DNA of 64,000 nt from Streptomyces sp. NBC_00414 (GTDB lineage Bacteria > Actinomycetota > Actinomycetes > Streptomycetales > Streptomycetaceae): the NCBI RefSeq assembly GCF_036038375.1, contig NZ_CP107935.1, positions 9,238,001 through 9,302,000 on the forward strand, written 5' to 3'. Numbering within the stretch: position 1 is the first letter of the stretch; each line of letters begins with the position of its first letter. The position numbers and the translations under genes are program-made. The notes under the pieces were generated by a model. That model was not told the origin of the DNA, did no database searches, and saw only the letters and a list, made by a program, of their open reading frames with translations. This document shows, piece after piece, positions 11,135 through 18,477 of this stretch.

Positions 11135-11539
11135 ATGGAGATTTCCTCGAACGACAACGCCACGGTGGAGGCCCAGCGCGCGCTGAGCGCCCTGGCCGAG
11201 AACGCCGAGGACGGAGCCGCGCTGGACACGCTGGCCGGTAGTGACGTGCTGGTCCCGGTCCCCGACGACGCCGACGACGAGGCGGCGGCCGACCCCACGG
11301 TCGTGGCCCTGCCGGTCCTCGAACAGCCGGGGTCGGACCCGCTGGTCCCGGTGTTCACCTCGGAAGTGACCATGGCCGAGCTGCTGCCGTCCGTGTCGCG
11401 CTACCGCCTCGTACCCCTGGGGACGCTCGCCGCGCAGTGGCCCGCCAGCGATCTCTCGCTGAGTATCGACGCCAGTACGCCGCACGGACTGACCCTCGAC
11501 TCCCAGGGTGTACGCACCCTGCTGGCGTCCCGCGCCTGA
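11135..11539 (+). CDS. SseB-like domain protein (paralogue 1)
   Basis: A small cytoplasmic protein of 134 residues whose core (VFTSEVTMAELLPSVSRYRL, then VPLGTLAAQWP) matches the SseB N-terminal-like domain found widely in actinomycetes. The function of that family is not established. It has a clear paralogue at 13692-14096 that shares the FTSE, LVPLGTL and SL(S/T)IDA blocks. The N-terminal 55 residues are acidic and poorly conserved between the two. It is monocistronic, and the next gene is convergent. Confidence 0.68.
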   Translation: MEISSNDNATVEAQRALSALAENAEDGAALDTLAGSDVLVPVPDDADDEAAADPTVVALPVLEQPGSDPLVPVFTSEVTMAELLPSVSRYRLVPLGTLAAQWPASDLSLSIDASTPHGLTLDSQGVRTLLASRA

Positions 11540-11650
11540 GACGGGCGGGGTGCGGACGGGGCCCGGGCCCGGCCACCTGACGGAGGGGAGCGGCCGGGCC
11601 CCTCGGCCCGTACGGCGCACCGCCGTCGGTCACACCTGTGCCGCGGTGGT

Positions 11651-12070
11651 TCAGCCGGTGGCGAGCATGCGGGTCAGGACCGCGCGTTGCAGCGGGCGCA
11701 CCTCGGTGTGCAGGCCGCGGCCCTTCTCGGTGAGGACGACCCAGACCCCGCGGCGGTCCTCCTGGCACATGCTCCGCTCCACCAGGCCCTCCTTCTCCAG
11801 GCGGCCGATGAGGCGGGACAGCGCGCTCTGGCTCAGATGGACCCGCTCGGCGATGTTCTGCACCCGGCACGGCTCGGCCGAGGACGGACCTGAGCCCGTG
11901 CCCGTACCCCGGCCCGCGTCCGACGCGAGGATGTCCAGCACCTCGAAGTCGCTGGCGCACAGGCCGTGCGGATGCAGTTCGCGGTCGATCTCGCACATGG
12001 TGCGGGCGTGCACCGACAGAATGTCCCGCCACTGGTCTTCGAGCCGGGAAGCGGCCTTCTCTGCTGCCAT
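11651..12070 (-). CDS. MarR-family transcriptional regulator
   Basis: A 139-residue winged-helix DNA-binding protein. The recognition region is VHLSQSALSRLIGRLEKEGLV, and the wing (CQEDRRGVWVVLTEKG) contains the conserved D-R-R-G. An unusual Gly/Thr/Ser-rich insertion (RGTGTGSGPSSAE) lies before the recognition helices. A perfect 10-bp-arm inverted repeat 36-60 bp upstream of its start is the likely operator, which suggests autoregulation. The VOC gene lies upstream on the same strand and could be co-controlled. The ligand is unknown. Confidence 0.9.
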   Translation of the reverse strand: MAAEKAASRLEDQWRDILSVHARTMCEIDRELHPHGLCASDFEVLDILASDAGRGTGTGSGPSSAEPCRVQNIAERVHLSQSALSRLIGRLEKEGLVERSMCQEDRRGVWVVLTEKGRGLHTEVRPLQRAVLTRMLATG

Positions 12071-12105
12071 GTACGCACGGTAACAGAGAACAGGCCACTT
12101 GTTGA

Positions 12106-12130
12106 GTATGCAACTAGTGCAGTTGCATAC
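12106..12130. promoter_or_regulatory. Perfect 25-bp inverted repeat, probable MarR operator
   Basis: GTATGCAACT (12106-12115) and AGTTGCATAC (12121-12130) are perfect 10-bp arms around AGTGC. Length, symmetry and AT-rich arms fit MarR dimer sites. It lies between the VOC stop and the MarR start, where the MarR promoter must be. Confidence 0.72.
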
Positions 12131-12166
12131 AGTTGGCCGGCTTCGTCGAGCGGCGGAGCGACCGGC

Positions 12167-12517
12167 TCAGGACGCCTCCTGGGCGAGACCGACGGCGTTG
12201 CCGTCCGCGTCCTTCACGGAGGCGATCAGCATGCCGCCGCCGACGTCCTGGACGTCCTGGACCACCTCGGCGCCCGCGCCGACGAGATCGGCCAGGGTCG
12301 CCCTGATGTCGCCGGTGTGCCAGTAGGGGACAGGCCCGGTCAGGCCCTTGGTGTGACCGTTCGGGTCGAGCCCCACCTCGGGCCGCCCCGGCGCCCGGAA
12401 GCCCACGTAGTACGCCTCGTCCACGTACGGCTCGACACCCAGCAGCGCCCCGAACAGCGCCTTGGCGCGGGCGAGGTCCTTGACGGGGTAGGTGATGGTC
12501 TTGAGGCCTTCGGACAT
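12167..12517 (-). CDS. VOC-superfamily (glyoxalase/bleomycin-resistance fold) protein
   Basis: A 116-residue single-domain vicinal-oxygen-chelate protein. It starts with the typical LKTITYPVKDLARAKALFGALLG and ends with IASVKDADGNAVGL, the usual second beta-alpha-beta signature. ATG 12517 has a GGAGGAG ribosome site; the open frame upstream to 12610 lacks one. The role is unknown, as for most short VOC proteins. It may form a unit with the downstream MarR gene 97 bp away, although a MarR-type operator in the gap argues for a separate MarR promoter. Confidence 0.85.
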   Translation of the reverse strand: MSEGLKTITYPVKDLARAKALFGALLGVEPYVDEAYYVGFRAPGRPEVGLDPNGHTKGLTGPVPYWHTGDIRATLADLVGAGAEVVQDVQDVGGGMLIASVKDADGNAVGLAQEAS

Positions 12518-12673
12518 GACGGGCTCCTCCGCGGTCGTGATCGCAAGCCGTGCTCGCGGCTCGTGATGGCAGGTCGTGATCGCACCGGCGGTCCTCCGCC
12601 GGTTTCCCACCGGTTTCTCGCCGGTGCAATCACGCTACGACCGCGGACCACGAACCCGCTTCTCCGATCCTGA

Positions 12674-12707
12674 CCGGTCCGTGCGGGCCGCGGTCCGCAC
12701 GGACCGG
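12674..12707. terminator. Strong hairpin downstream of the GDT1 gene
   Basis: CCGGTCCGTGCGG (12674-12686) and CCGCACGGACCGG (12695-12707) form a perfect 13-bp stem with an 8-nt loop, starting 46 bp past the stop of the leftward GDT1-family gene. No U-tract is present, as is usual in Streptomyces. Confidence 0.7.
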
Positions 12708-12753
12708 CCGTAAGAGCTGGTCGTACGGACCGGTCGTCGTCCGGAGCGGGCCG

Positions 12754-13338
12754 TCAGCCCGCGAAGATCTCCACCACCGACCAGACGGCGAGGCCGAGCA
12801 TGCAGATGCCGCCCACGCGCTGCACGGTCTTCAGGGGAACGCGCTTGGCGATGAAACGGCCGGCCAGCAGCGCGAGCGCGGAGACCGACATGAGGGCCGC
12901 CGCCGAACCGACGGCCACGGACGCGACCCCGTTGGTGGCGGCGAGGTTGGCCGTCGTGATCTGTGTCAGATCGCCCCACTCGCTGATGAAGACGGCCATG
13001 AAGGCGGTCGTGTAGACGGGCCAGAAACCGGTGACGGTCCGGCCGCCGGCATCCTCCTCGTCGTAGTCCCCGCCGCCGCGCAGCAGCATGAAGGCGCCGA
13101 ACGCGAAGAGGGCGGCCGAGACCGACTTGACGGTCCAGTCGGGCAGCAGGCCGATGAGGCTCCCGGCGCCGACCGCGATGGCGACATGCACGATGAACGC
13201 GGTGGACGTGCCGAACCACACGTAGAGGGGCCTCATGCGGGTGCCCATGGCCAGCGACGCGAACATCGTCTTGTCCGGCAGCTCGGCGAGGAAGATCAGC
13301 CCGAAGGCGGTGAGGATCGCCAGGGGGTCGAGATGCAT
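12754..13338 (-). CDS. GDT1/UPF0016-family transporter, probable manganese exporter
   Basis: A 194-residue membrane protein with about six helices and the two duplicated family motifs, AELPDKT near the N-terminus and SEWGDLTQ in the second half. These motifs define GDT1 (TMEM165) cation transporters. Bacterial members such as MneA export Mn2+. The start ATG 13338 was chosen because the protein begins at the first conserved helix there. The upstream open extension to 13425 is untranslated leader, which carries a yybP-ykoY manganese riboswitch. That riboswitch is strong contextual support for Mn2+ as the substrate. A 13-bp hairpin terminates the transcript. Confidence 0.92.
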   Translation of the reverse strand: MHLDPLAILTAFGLIFLAELPDKTMFASLAMGTRMRPLYVWFGTSTAFIVHVAIAVGAGSLIGLLPDWTVKSVSAALFAFGAFMLLRGGGDYDEEDAGGRTVTGFWPVYTTAFMAVFISEWGDLTQITTANLAATNGVASVAVGSAAALMSVSALALLAGRFIAKRVPLKTVQRVGGICMLGLAVWSVVEIFAG

Positions 13339-13464
13339 TCCGGTGGCTTTCTGTAGGGACCGGGCCCCCGGATCTTCGCGAAGCGCCCTCTGCTGGGGCG
13401 ACGGGAGAACCGATCGGCCCGGCATTTCGGGTGCGCCGCGGGGGTCGCGGGCACGGCAATGCCT

Positions 13465-13567
13465 GGCCGAAGGTCTCGTCCACCCGTGTGATCACGGGCC
13501 CGGCCACCGGGAACCCGAGGGTTCCAGTGTGTCGACGACCGGTTCGCAGGACTACTCCCCTTCGCAG
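13465..13567 (-). ncRNA. yybP-ykoY manganese riboswitch aptamer
   Basis: Read on the minus strand, the RNA contains CGAAGGGGAGUAG at its 5' end (complement of 13552-13564) and GACGAGACCUUCG at its 3' end (complement of 13468-13480). CGAAGG and CCUUCG close stem P1. GGGGAGUAG and GAGACC are the two conserved Mn2+-binding loop segments of the yybP-ykoY class. GUCGUCGACA and two GC-rich hairpins fill the interior. The aptamer starts at the predicted transcription start and lies 127 nt before a GDT1-type transporter gene, the class of gene this riboswitch normally controls. Confidence 0.85.
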
Positions 13568-13573
13568 TCACTG

Positions 13574-13603
13574 AGTGTACAGGGCATCTGTGTGGGTGTC
13601 GCA
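13574..13603 (-). promoter_or_regulatory. Candidate promoter of the riboswitch-GDT1 transcript
   Basis: On the minus strand, TGCGAC (13598-13603) and TACACT (13574-13579) are spaced by 18 bases. The predicted start near 13567 coincides with the first base of the aptamer. The -35 is weak. Confidence 0.5.
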
Positions 13604-13691
13604 TGAGTACGGGACGAGCGGGTAGAAGGAGGGCATTCCGCGCGGATGGATCATCTCGGGTCAATCGGTACCCGAGGGCCGTGCGGGGAGG

Positions 13692-14096
13692 ATGGAACAA
13701 GGCACCATGACCGGCGCACCCGACGAAGACACCGCCGACGTGATCCTGCAGGCCCTGAGCGCCCTGGCCCATGACGGAGGGGACCGGCACGCGCGGGCGA
13801 CGCTGGCAGACAGCGCCGTACTGATCCCGTCCTACGGCTCCGACGCCGGCGGGGACTCCGTGAAGCTGATCCTGCCGGTGAAGGAGCGGACCGTGCTGGT
13901 CTTCACCTCGGAGGCACGCATGGTCCACTCCCTGCCGGACGTCCTCTACTACTGTCTCGTCCCGCTCGGCACGCTCCCCGCGCACTGGCCAGAGAGGAAC
14001 CCCTCCCTGACCATCGACGCCGGCTCGCCGGAGAGCGTGATGCTGACCGCCGAGGGGGTGCGGGTACTGCTCGCCGACGGTGCCGCCGGTGGCTGA
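13692..14096 (+). CDS. SseB-like domain protein (paralogue 2)
   Basis: A protein of 134 residues (129 if it starts at ATG 13707, which has AAGG four bases upstream; ATG 13692 has GGGGAGG directly adjacent). The core VFTSEARMVHSLPDVLYYCL, VPLGTLPAHWP and SLTIDAGSPES aligns with the protein at 11135-11539, so these are paralogues separated by the MarR/VOC/GDT1 block. The function of the SseB-like family is unknown. It is transcribed divergently from the riboswitch-controlled transporter and converges with the LacI gene ten bases away. Confidence 0.68.
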   Translation: MEQGTMTGAPDEDTADVILQALSALAHDGGDRHARATLADSAVLIPSYGSDAGGDSVKLILPVKERTVLVFTSEARMVHSLPDVLYYCLVPLGTLPAHWPERNPSLTIDAGSPESVMLTAEGVRVLLADGAAGG

Positions 14097-14105
14097 GCGT
14101 CCGCC

Positions 14106-15137
14106 TCAGGTCGACTGGCGCTTCACCAGCTCCGTCGGCAGGATCACCGCCGCCGGGTCCTCGCCGCCGATCTGCGCGAGCAGCACCCGGACCATCTCGG
14201 AGCTGATGCGGTCGTAGGGCTGGCGGATCGTGGTGAGTTCGGGGCTCGCCGCGACCGCCGCGGAGGAGTCGTCGAAGCCGCCCACCGCCACGTCCCCGGG
14301 GACGCTCCGGCCCGCCCGGTGCAGTGCGCTCAGCACGCCCTGCGCCATCAGGTCGGAGGCCACGAAGACCGCGTCCATGTCCGGCGTACGCTCCAGGAGG
14401 AGCTCGGCGCCCGCCTCGCCGCTGGCCCGGCTGTAGTCGCCGGAGGTGACGAGGCGTTCGTCCAGGTCGATGCCCGCCTCGGTGAGCACCTCCCGGTAGC
14501 CGGCGAGGCGCTCGACACCGCCGGGGGTGTCCAGCGGGCCGGTCACCATGCCCACCCGGCGCCGGCCGAGCGACACCAGGTGGCGCACCATGTCGCGGGC
14601 GCCGTCCCGGTCGTCCGCGGCCACGTAACTGATCTTGGAGCCGACGCCGATGGGCTTGCCGCACATGACGAGCGGCACACCGGCGTCGCGCAGTTGCTCG
14701 GCCACCGGGTCGCCGGAGTGGCTGGAGACCAGCAGCACCCCGTCGACATGGCCCGCCGTGATGTACCGCGTGATGCGGCGCCGCTCGTCCTCGGTGCCCG
14801 CCAGCATCAGCAGCAGCGGGATGTCGTGCGCCGCGAGTGCCTGGGTGCAACCGCGCAGCAGGACATTGAAGTTGGGGTCCTCGAAGAACCTCTCCTGCGG
14901 CTCGGTGAGCAGGAAGCCGATCGAGTCCGAGCGTCCGGTGATCAGCGAGCGGGCGTGCCGGTTCACGACGTAACCCGTCTTGCGGATGGCGGCGTTGACC
15001 GCTTCCTGGGCACCGGGGCTCACATAGTGCCCGCCGTTCAGGACGCGTGACACGGTGCCCCGGGACACTCCCGCCTCGCGCGCGACATCGTGAATCGTCG
15101 GCGGTCGGCGCCGGCCCCCCGATTGGCTCATGGTCAC
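14106..15137 (-). CDS. LacI-family repressor of the galactan locus (GanR-like)
   Basis: A regulator of 343 residues. The N-terminal helix-turn-helix is PTIHDVAREAGVSRGTVSRV with the usual hinge helix (QEAVNAAIRKTGYVVN), followed by a periplasmic-binding-protein-like sensor domain (VGMVTGPLDTPGGVERLAGY; VFVASDLMAQGVL). It starts at GTG 15137 or ATG 15131, overlapping the stop of the permease upstream, so it is the last gene of the transporter operon. The LacI-type palindrome at 18347-18362 over the operon promoter is the natural target. By analogy with Bacillus GanR, the inducer is probably a galactose or galacto-oligosaccharide. Confidence 0.9.
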   Translation of the reverse strand: MTMSQSGGRRRPPTIHDVAREAGVSRGTVSRVLNGGHYVSPGAQEAVNAAIRKTGYVVNRHARSLITGRSDSIGFLLTEPQERFFEDPNFNVLLRGCTQALAAHDIPLLLMLAGTEDERRRITRYITAGHVDGVLLVSSHSGDPVAEQLRDAGVPLVMCGKPIGVGSKISYVAADDRDGARDMVRHLVSLGRRRVGMVTGPLDTPGGVERLAGYREVLTEAGIDLDERLVTSGDYSRASGEAGAELLLERTPDMDAVFVASDLMAQGVLSALHRAGRSVPGDVAVGGFDDSSAAVAASPELTTIRQPYDRISSEMVRVLLAQIGGEDPAAVILPTELVKRQST

Positions 15138-16039
15138 GACTTTACGGCTCCCGACAGCAGATCAAGACTCCAGAACCGCTGGATGACCAGGAAGAGCGCG
15201 ACGAGCGGGATCACCGCGAGCAGCGCGCCGGTGATCACCAGCGTATAGAGGGCCGGAGTGTTGGAGCCCTGTTCGAGGAGGGTGAACAGCCCGAGGGTGA
15301 TCGGGAACTTCTCGTCGTCGCTGAGCATGATGTACGGCAGCAGGAAGTTGTTCCACACCGCCACGAACTGGAACAGGAAGACCGTCACCAGGCCGGGCAC
15401 CATCATGGGCAGCGCGATCCGTGTGAAGATCCGCAGCTCGCTCGCCCCGTCCATCCGCCCCGCCTCGACGACGTCGGTGGGCACGGCCGCGGCGGAGTAG
15501 ATCCGCGCGAGATACACGCCGTACGGGGACAGGACCAGCGGCAGCAGCACGGACGCGTACGAATCCGTGAGGTCGGCCTTGGCCATGAGCAGGTACTGCG
15601 GGACGGCGAGGATCACCGGTGGCATCAGCACGCCGGCGAGGAGGATGTTGAAGACGGTCTCGCGGCCACGGAAGCGGTACATGGCGAGGGCGTATCCGCT
15701 GAACGCGGAGACGACCGTCGACAGGAGGGCACCGAGGCCCGCGTAGAGGGCGGAGTTCCCCATCCACTTCCAGTACACGCCGTCGCGGTAGGCGTTGAGG
15801 TCCTTGATGTTCTCGGTGAAGCCCGTGCCCGGCAGGAACGTGAACGTCGAGAACAGCTCGCTGCCCGACTTGGTCGCCGCGATCACCACCCAGGCCACCG
15901 GCAGCAGGCAGTAGACCGCGCCGATGAGCAGGGTCACCGTCGGGACGAAGGCGATCCGGCGGCGGGGCGGCGGCCCCTGGGCGGTGCCGGGCGTCGTACT
16001 TGCGGCCGGGGCCGCCTTGCGGACGGCAAGAGAACTCAT
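15134..16039 (-). CDS. Carbohydrate ABC importer permease, MalG type
   Basis: Inner-membrane permease of 301 residues with six predicted helices. The ATPase-docking EAA loop is EAGRMDGASELRIFTRIALP. The N-terminus has a proline-rich cytoplasmic leader. ATGA overlap with the preceding permease (16036-16039) and GTGA overlap with the LacI gene show a tightly coupled operon. No ATPase gene follows. Streptomyces sugar importers of this class share the MsiK ATPase encoded elsewhere. Confidence 0.93.
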   Translation of the reverse strand: MSSLAVRKAAPAASTTPGTAQGPPPRRRIAFVPTVTLLIGAVYCLLPVAWVVIAATKSGSELFSTFTFLPGTGFTENIKDLNAYRDGVYWKWMGNSALYAGLGALLSTVVSAFSGYALAMYRFRGRETVFNILLAGVLMPPVILAVPQYLLMAKADLTDSYASVLLPLVLSPYGVYLARIYSAAAVPTDVVEAGRMDGASELRIFTRIALPMMVPGLVTVFLFQFVAVWNNFLLPYIMLSDDEKFPITLGLFTLLEQGSNTPALYTLVITGALLAVIPLVALFLVIQRFWSLDLLSGAVKS

Positions 16040-16965
16040 CGCGCTGCCTCCTGCTTGTTACGGGAGTTCGCGGCCCGCAGGAAGCCGAAGGACAGGACCA
16101 GCGTGACGATCGCGATGATCACCGCGGTCGCCGCGGCGGAGTGGATGTCGCCCTTGCCGAAGGCGTCCTGGTACACCTTCATCAGCGGACTCCAGGTCGT
16201 GGAGACGGAGTTGGTGAGGGGCTTGAGCGTGGTCGGCTCGCTGAACACCTGGAGCGTCGCGATGATCGAGAAGAAGAAGGTGAGCACCAGCGAGGGCACC
16301 ACCATCGGGATCTTGATCCGGAGCGCGGTCTGCAGCGGGGTGGCGCCGTCGAGCTTCGCCGCCTCGTACACCTCGGTGGGGATGGCCCGCAGCGAGGTGT
16401 AGATGACGATCATGTTGAAGCCGGTGCCGCCCCACACCGCGATGTTGGACAGGGCGATGTAGAGCGGCCCGCCGTCCAGCAGGTCCGGCTGCGGCAGGCC
16501 CAGCCGGTCGAGGACGAAGTAGAAGGGGCTGACGTCCGGCAGGTAGAGGAAGCCCCAGAGCATCGCCGCGACGACACCGGGGATGGCGTACGGCAGGAAG
16601 ATCGCGAGCCGGGTGACCGGCGCGAGACGGACCCGCTCGGTGTCGAGCATCAGCGCGAAGAGCAGGGCGAGCCCGAGCATCACCGGGACGACGACGGCGC
16701 CGTACCCGAGCACCCGCAGGGCTCCGGCGAGCAGTTCGGGGTCGGTGAGGGAGTCGCTGTAGTTCTCGAAGCCCGCCCAGACCTCAGACCGCGCACCCGC
16801 TCCCAGACCCAGGCCCTTGACCTGCACCTTGTGCAGGCTGAGCCAGACCGCGTAGCCGATGGGCAGTGCGAAGAAGAGGGCGAAGAGGATCGTCGCGGGG
16901 AGGAGGAAGGCGTACGGGGCCCCCTTGACCCCGTACGACTTCCGGTTCCGGCGTGCGCTTGTCAC
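16036..16965 (-). CDS. Carbohydrate ABC importer permease, MalF type
   Basis: Inner-membrane permease of 309 residues with about six helices. The EAA loop reads YEAAKLDGATPLQTALRIKIP. The GTG start at 16965 overlaps the stop of the binding-protein gene (GTGA). The frame remains open far upstream to 17886, but that stretch is antiparallel-free overlap with the binding-protein gene and is rejected. It pairs with the MalG-type permease to form the heterodimeric channel. Confidence 0.93.
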   Translation of the reverse strand: MTSARRNRKSYGVKGAPYAFLLPATILFALFFALPIGYAVWLSLHKVQVKGLGLGAGARSEVWAGFENYSDSLTDPELLAGALRVLGYGAVVVPVMLGLALLFALMLDTERVRLAPVTRLAIFLPYAIPGVVAAMLWGFLYLPDVSPFYFVLDRLGLPQPDLLDGGPLYIALSNIAVWGGTGFNMIVIYTSLRAIPTEVYEAAKLDGATPLQTALRIKIPMVVPSLVLTFFFSIIATLQVFSEPTTLKPLTNSVSTTWSPLMKVYQDAFGKGDIHSAAATAVIIAIVTLVLSFGFLRAANSRNKQEAAR

Positions 16966-18293
16966 TCCGCTACCTCGAAGCCCTGCTTCTTGAGGTCGGC
17001 GACGGTGTCGTCCTGCATCTTCCGCAGGGCGGCGCCGAAGTCGGACTTGTCCTTGGCGGCCGCGCCGAAGGCGTCCTTGAACGTGGTGTACGCGACGTTC
17101 ACGTTCGGGCCCCAGGCGGAGGGCGCGGTGGTCTTCGCGATGTCGGCGGCCTGGGTGTAGAAGTCCGGCTGGTTCGAGAAGTACACCGGCGGCTCGGTGA
17201 AGGCGCCGCTGGTCTGCGCGTTCGTGGCGGCCGGGTAGATGCCGCCCTCCTTCGCGAGCGCGGTCAGCGCGGCGGGGTCCGTGTTCAGCCAGGTCGCGAA
17301 CTTCGCGGCGGCCGACTTGTGCTTCGAGTCCGTGGTGACGGCCGTGGACGAACCGCCCCAGCTGCCCGTGACGTTGTCGGAGGCGGACCACTGCGGCAGC
17401 GGGGCCATCGCCCACTTGCCCTTGGTGTCGGGTGCGGCGGTGGTGAGGGTGCCCGGCGCCCAGACCGCGCTCACCCAGGCGATCTGCTTGCCGGTGTTCA
17501 GTGCCTTGTTCCAGGCGGGTGTGTACATCGGCTGGTTGTCGATCGCGCCCTCCTCGACGAGACCGCCCCAGAAGTCGGCGACCTTCTGGGAGGCCGCGTC
17601 GTCGATGCCGACCTTCCACTTGTCGCCCTCGGTGGTCCACCACTTGGCGCCGGCCTGCTGCGCAAGTCCGGCGAAGAGCCCGGAGTCGTTGGCGGAGAAG
17701 GTGGTCAGGTCCGTCTCCGGTGCCTTCTTCTTCAGCGCGCGGGCGGTCTCGGCGAACTCCTCCCAGGTCTGCGGGACTTCGAGGCCGTACTTCTTGAACA
17801 GGTCCTGGCGGTAGTAGAACATCATCGGCCCGGAGTCCTGCGGGATCGCGTACACCGCGTCCGAACCCAGCGTGGTCTGCTGCCACACGCCCTCGGCGAA
17901 CTTGTCCTTCACGCCGTACACGTCACCGGCTATGTCGGCGAGCGCGTCATTGCTGACCAGCGTCGGCAGGGCCTGGTACTCGGCCTGCACCAGGTCCGGG
18001 GCCTTCTTGGCCTTGTGCGCCGTGAGGATCTTGGTGACCAGTGTGTCGCCGGACGCCTGCTTCTTGACGGTGACCGTGATCTGGTCCTTCTCGCCCTGGC
18101 CCTTGTTCCACAGGTCGGCGACCTTGTCCATGCCGGGCGTCCAGGACCAGTAGGTCAGCGAGACGGGCCCCGAGTCGGCCCCGTCGTCTTTGCCGGAGTC
18201 GTCGTCCGAGGACCCGCAGGCGGCGAGTGCGGTGGCGCCGAGCGTGACGGCGACCGAGATGGTCACGAGGCGACGCAGCTTCGTGTGTGGCAT
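16962..18293 (-). CDS. Extracellular sugar-binding lipoprotein of the ABC importer
   Basis: A 443-residue solute-binding protein. The signal peptide ends in a lipobox (ATALAAC, Cys26), so it is anchored outside the membrane. The family-typical start of the mature domain is VSLTYWSWTPGMDKVADLW, and EFAETARALKKKAPE and YPAATNAQTSG are recognisable MalE-type segments. It is the first gene of the operon binding protein-MalF-MalG-LacI, with a GGGAG ribosome site. The context (GH42 and GH53) points to beta-1,4-galacto-oligosaccharides as ligand, as for Bacillus GanS. Confidence 0.92.
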   Translation of the reverse strand: MPHTKLRRLVTISVAVTLGATALAACGSSDDDSGKDDGADSGPVSLTYWSWTPGMDKVADLWNKGQGEKDQITVTVKKQASGDTLVTKILTAHKAKKAPDLVQAEYQALPTLVSNDALADIAGDVYGVKDKFAEGVWQQTTLGSDAVYAIPQDSGPMMFYYRQDLFKKYGLEVPQTWEEFAETARALKKKAPETDLTTFSANDSGLFAGLAQQAGAKWWTTEGDKWKVGIDDAASQKVADFWGGLVEEGAIDNQPMYTPAWNKALNTGKQIAWVSAVWAPGTLTTAAPDTKGKWAMAPLPQWSASDNVTGSWGGSSTAVTTDSKHKSAAAKFATWLNTDPAALTALAKEGGIYPAATNAQTSGAFTEPPVYFSNQPDFYTQAADIAKTTAPSAWGPNVNVAYTTFKDAFGAAAKDKSDFGAALRKMQDDTVADLKKQGFEVAE

Positions 18294-18346
18294 GGATGTA
18301 TCTCCCTGACCGTGGTCTCCGCCTGCTGCGGAGGCCTGCCATGCTT

Positions 18347-18362
18347 CTGTGAGCGTTCACAG
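18347..18362. promoter_or_regulatory. LacI-type operator
   Basis: CTGTGAGCGTTCACAG differs at one central position from a perfect LacI-family palindrome (TGTGAACGTTCACA core). It overlaps the -10 hexamer of the transporter operon by two bases, ideal for repression. Confidence 0.75.
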
Positions 18363-18389
18363 TAGAGAAACATCCCGGACACTTGTCAA
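18361..18389 (-). promoter_or_regulatory. Promoter of the galactan transporter operon
   Basis: On the minus strand, TTGACA (18384-18389) and TCTACT (18361-18366) are separated by exactly 17 bases. This is one of the best -35/-10 matches in the window. The LacI operator lies just downstream. Confidence 0.72.
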
Positions 18390-18477
18390 TGGTTGTTGCT
18401 GTGCGGTTATGTTGGCCTCACGCCGCTGAAACAGTGTGTGCACGTTCCCAAATGATCGATTTACCGGGAGACAATCC

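Noticed and set aside
16966..17886. An upstream extension of the MalF permease to 616 codons
   Set aside because: It would overlap the binding-protein gene in another frame over 900 bp. The GTG at 16965 with GTGA coupling is the natural start.
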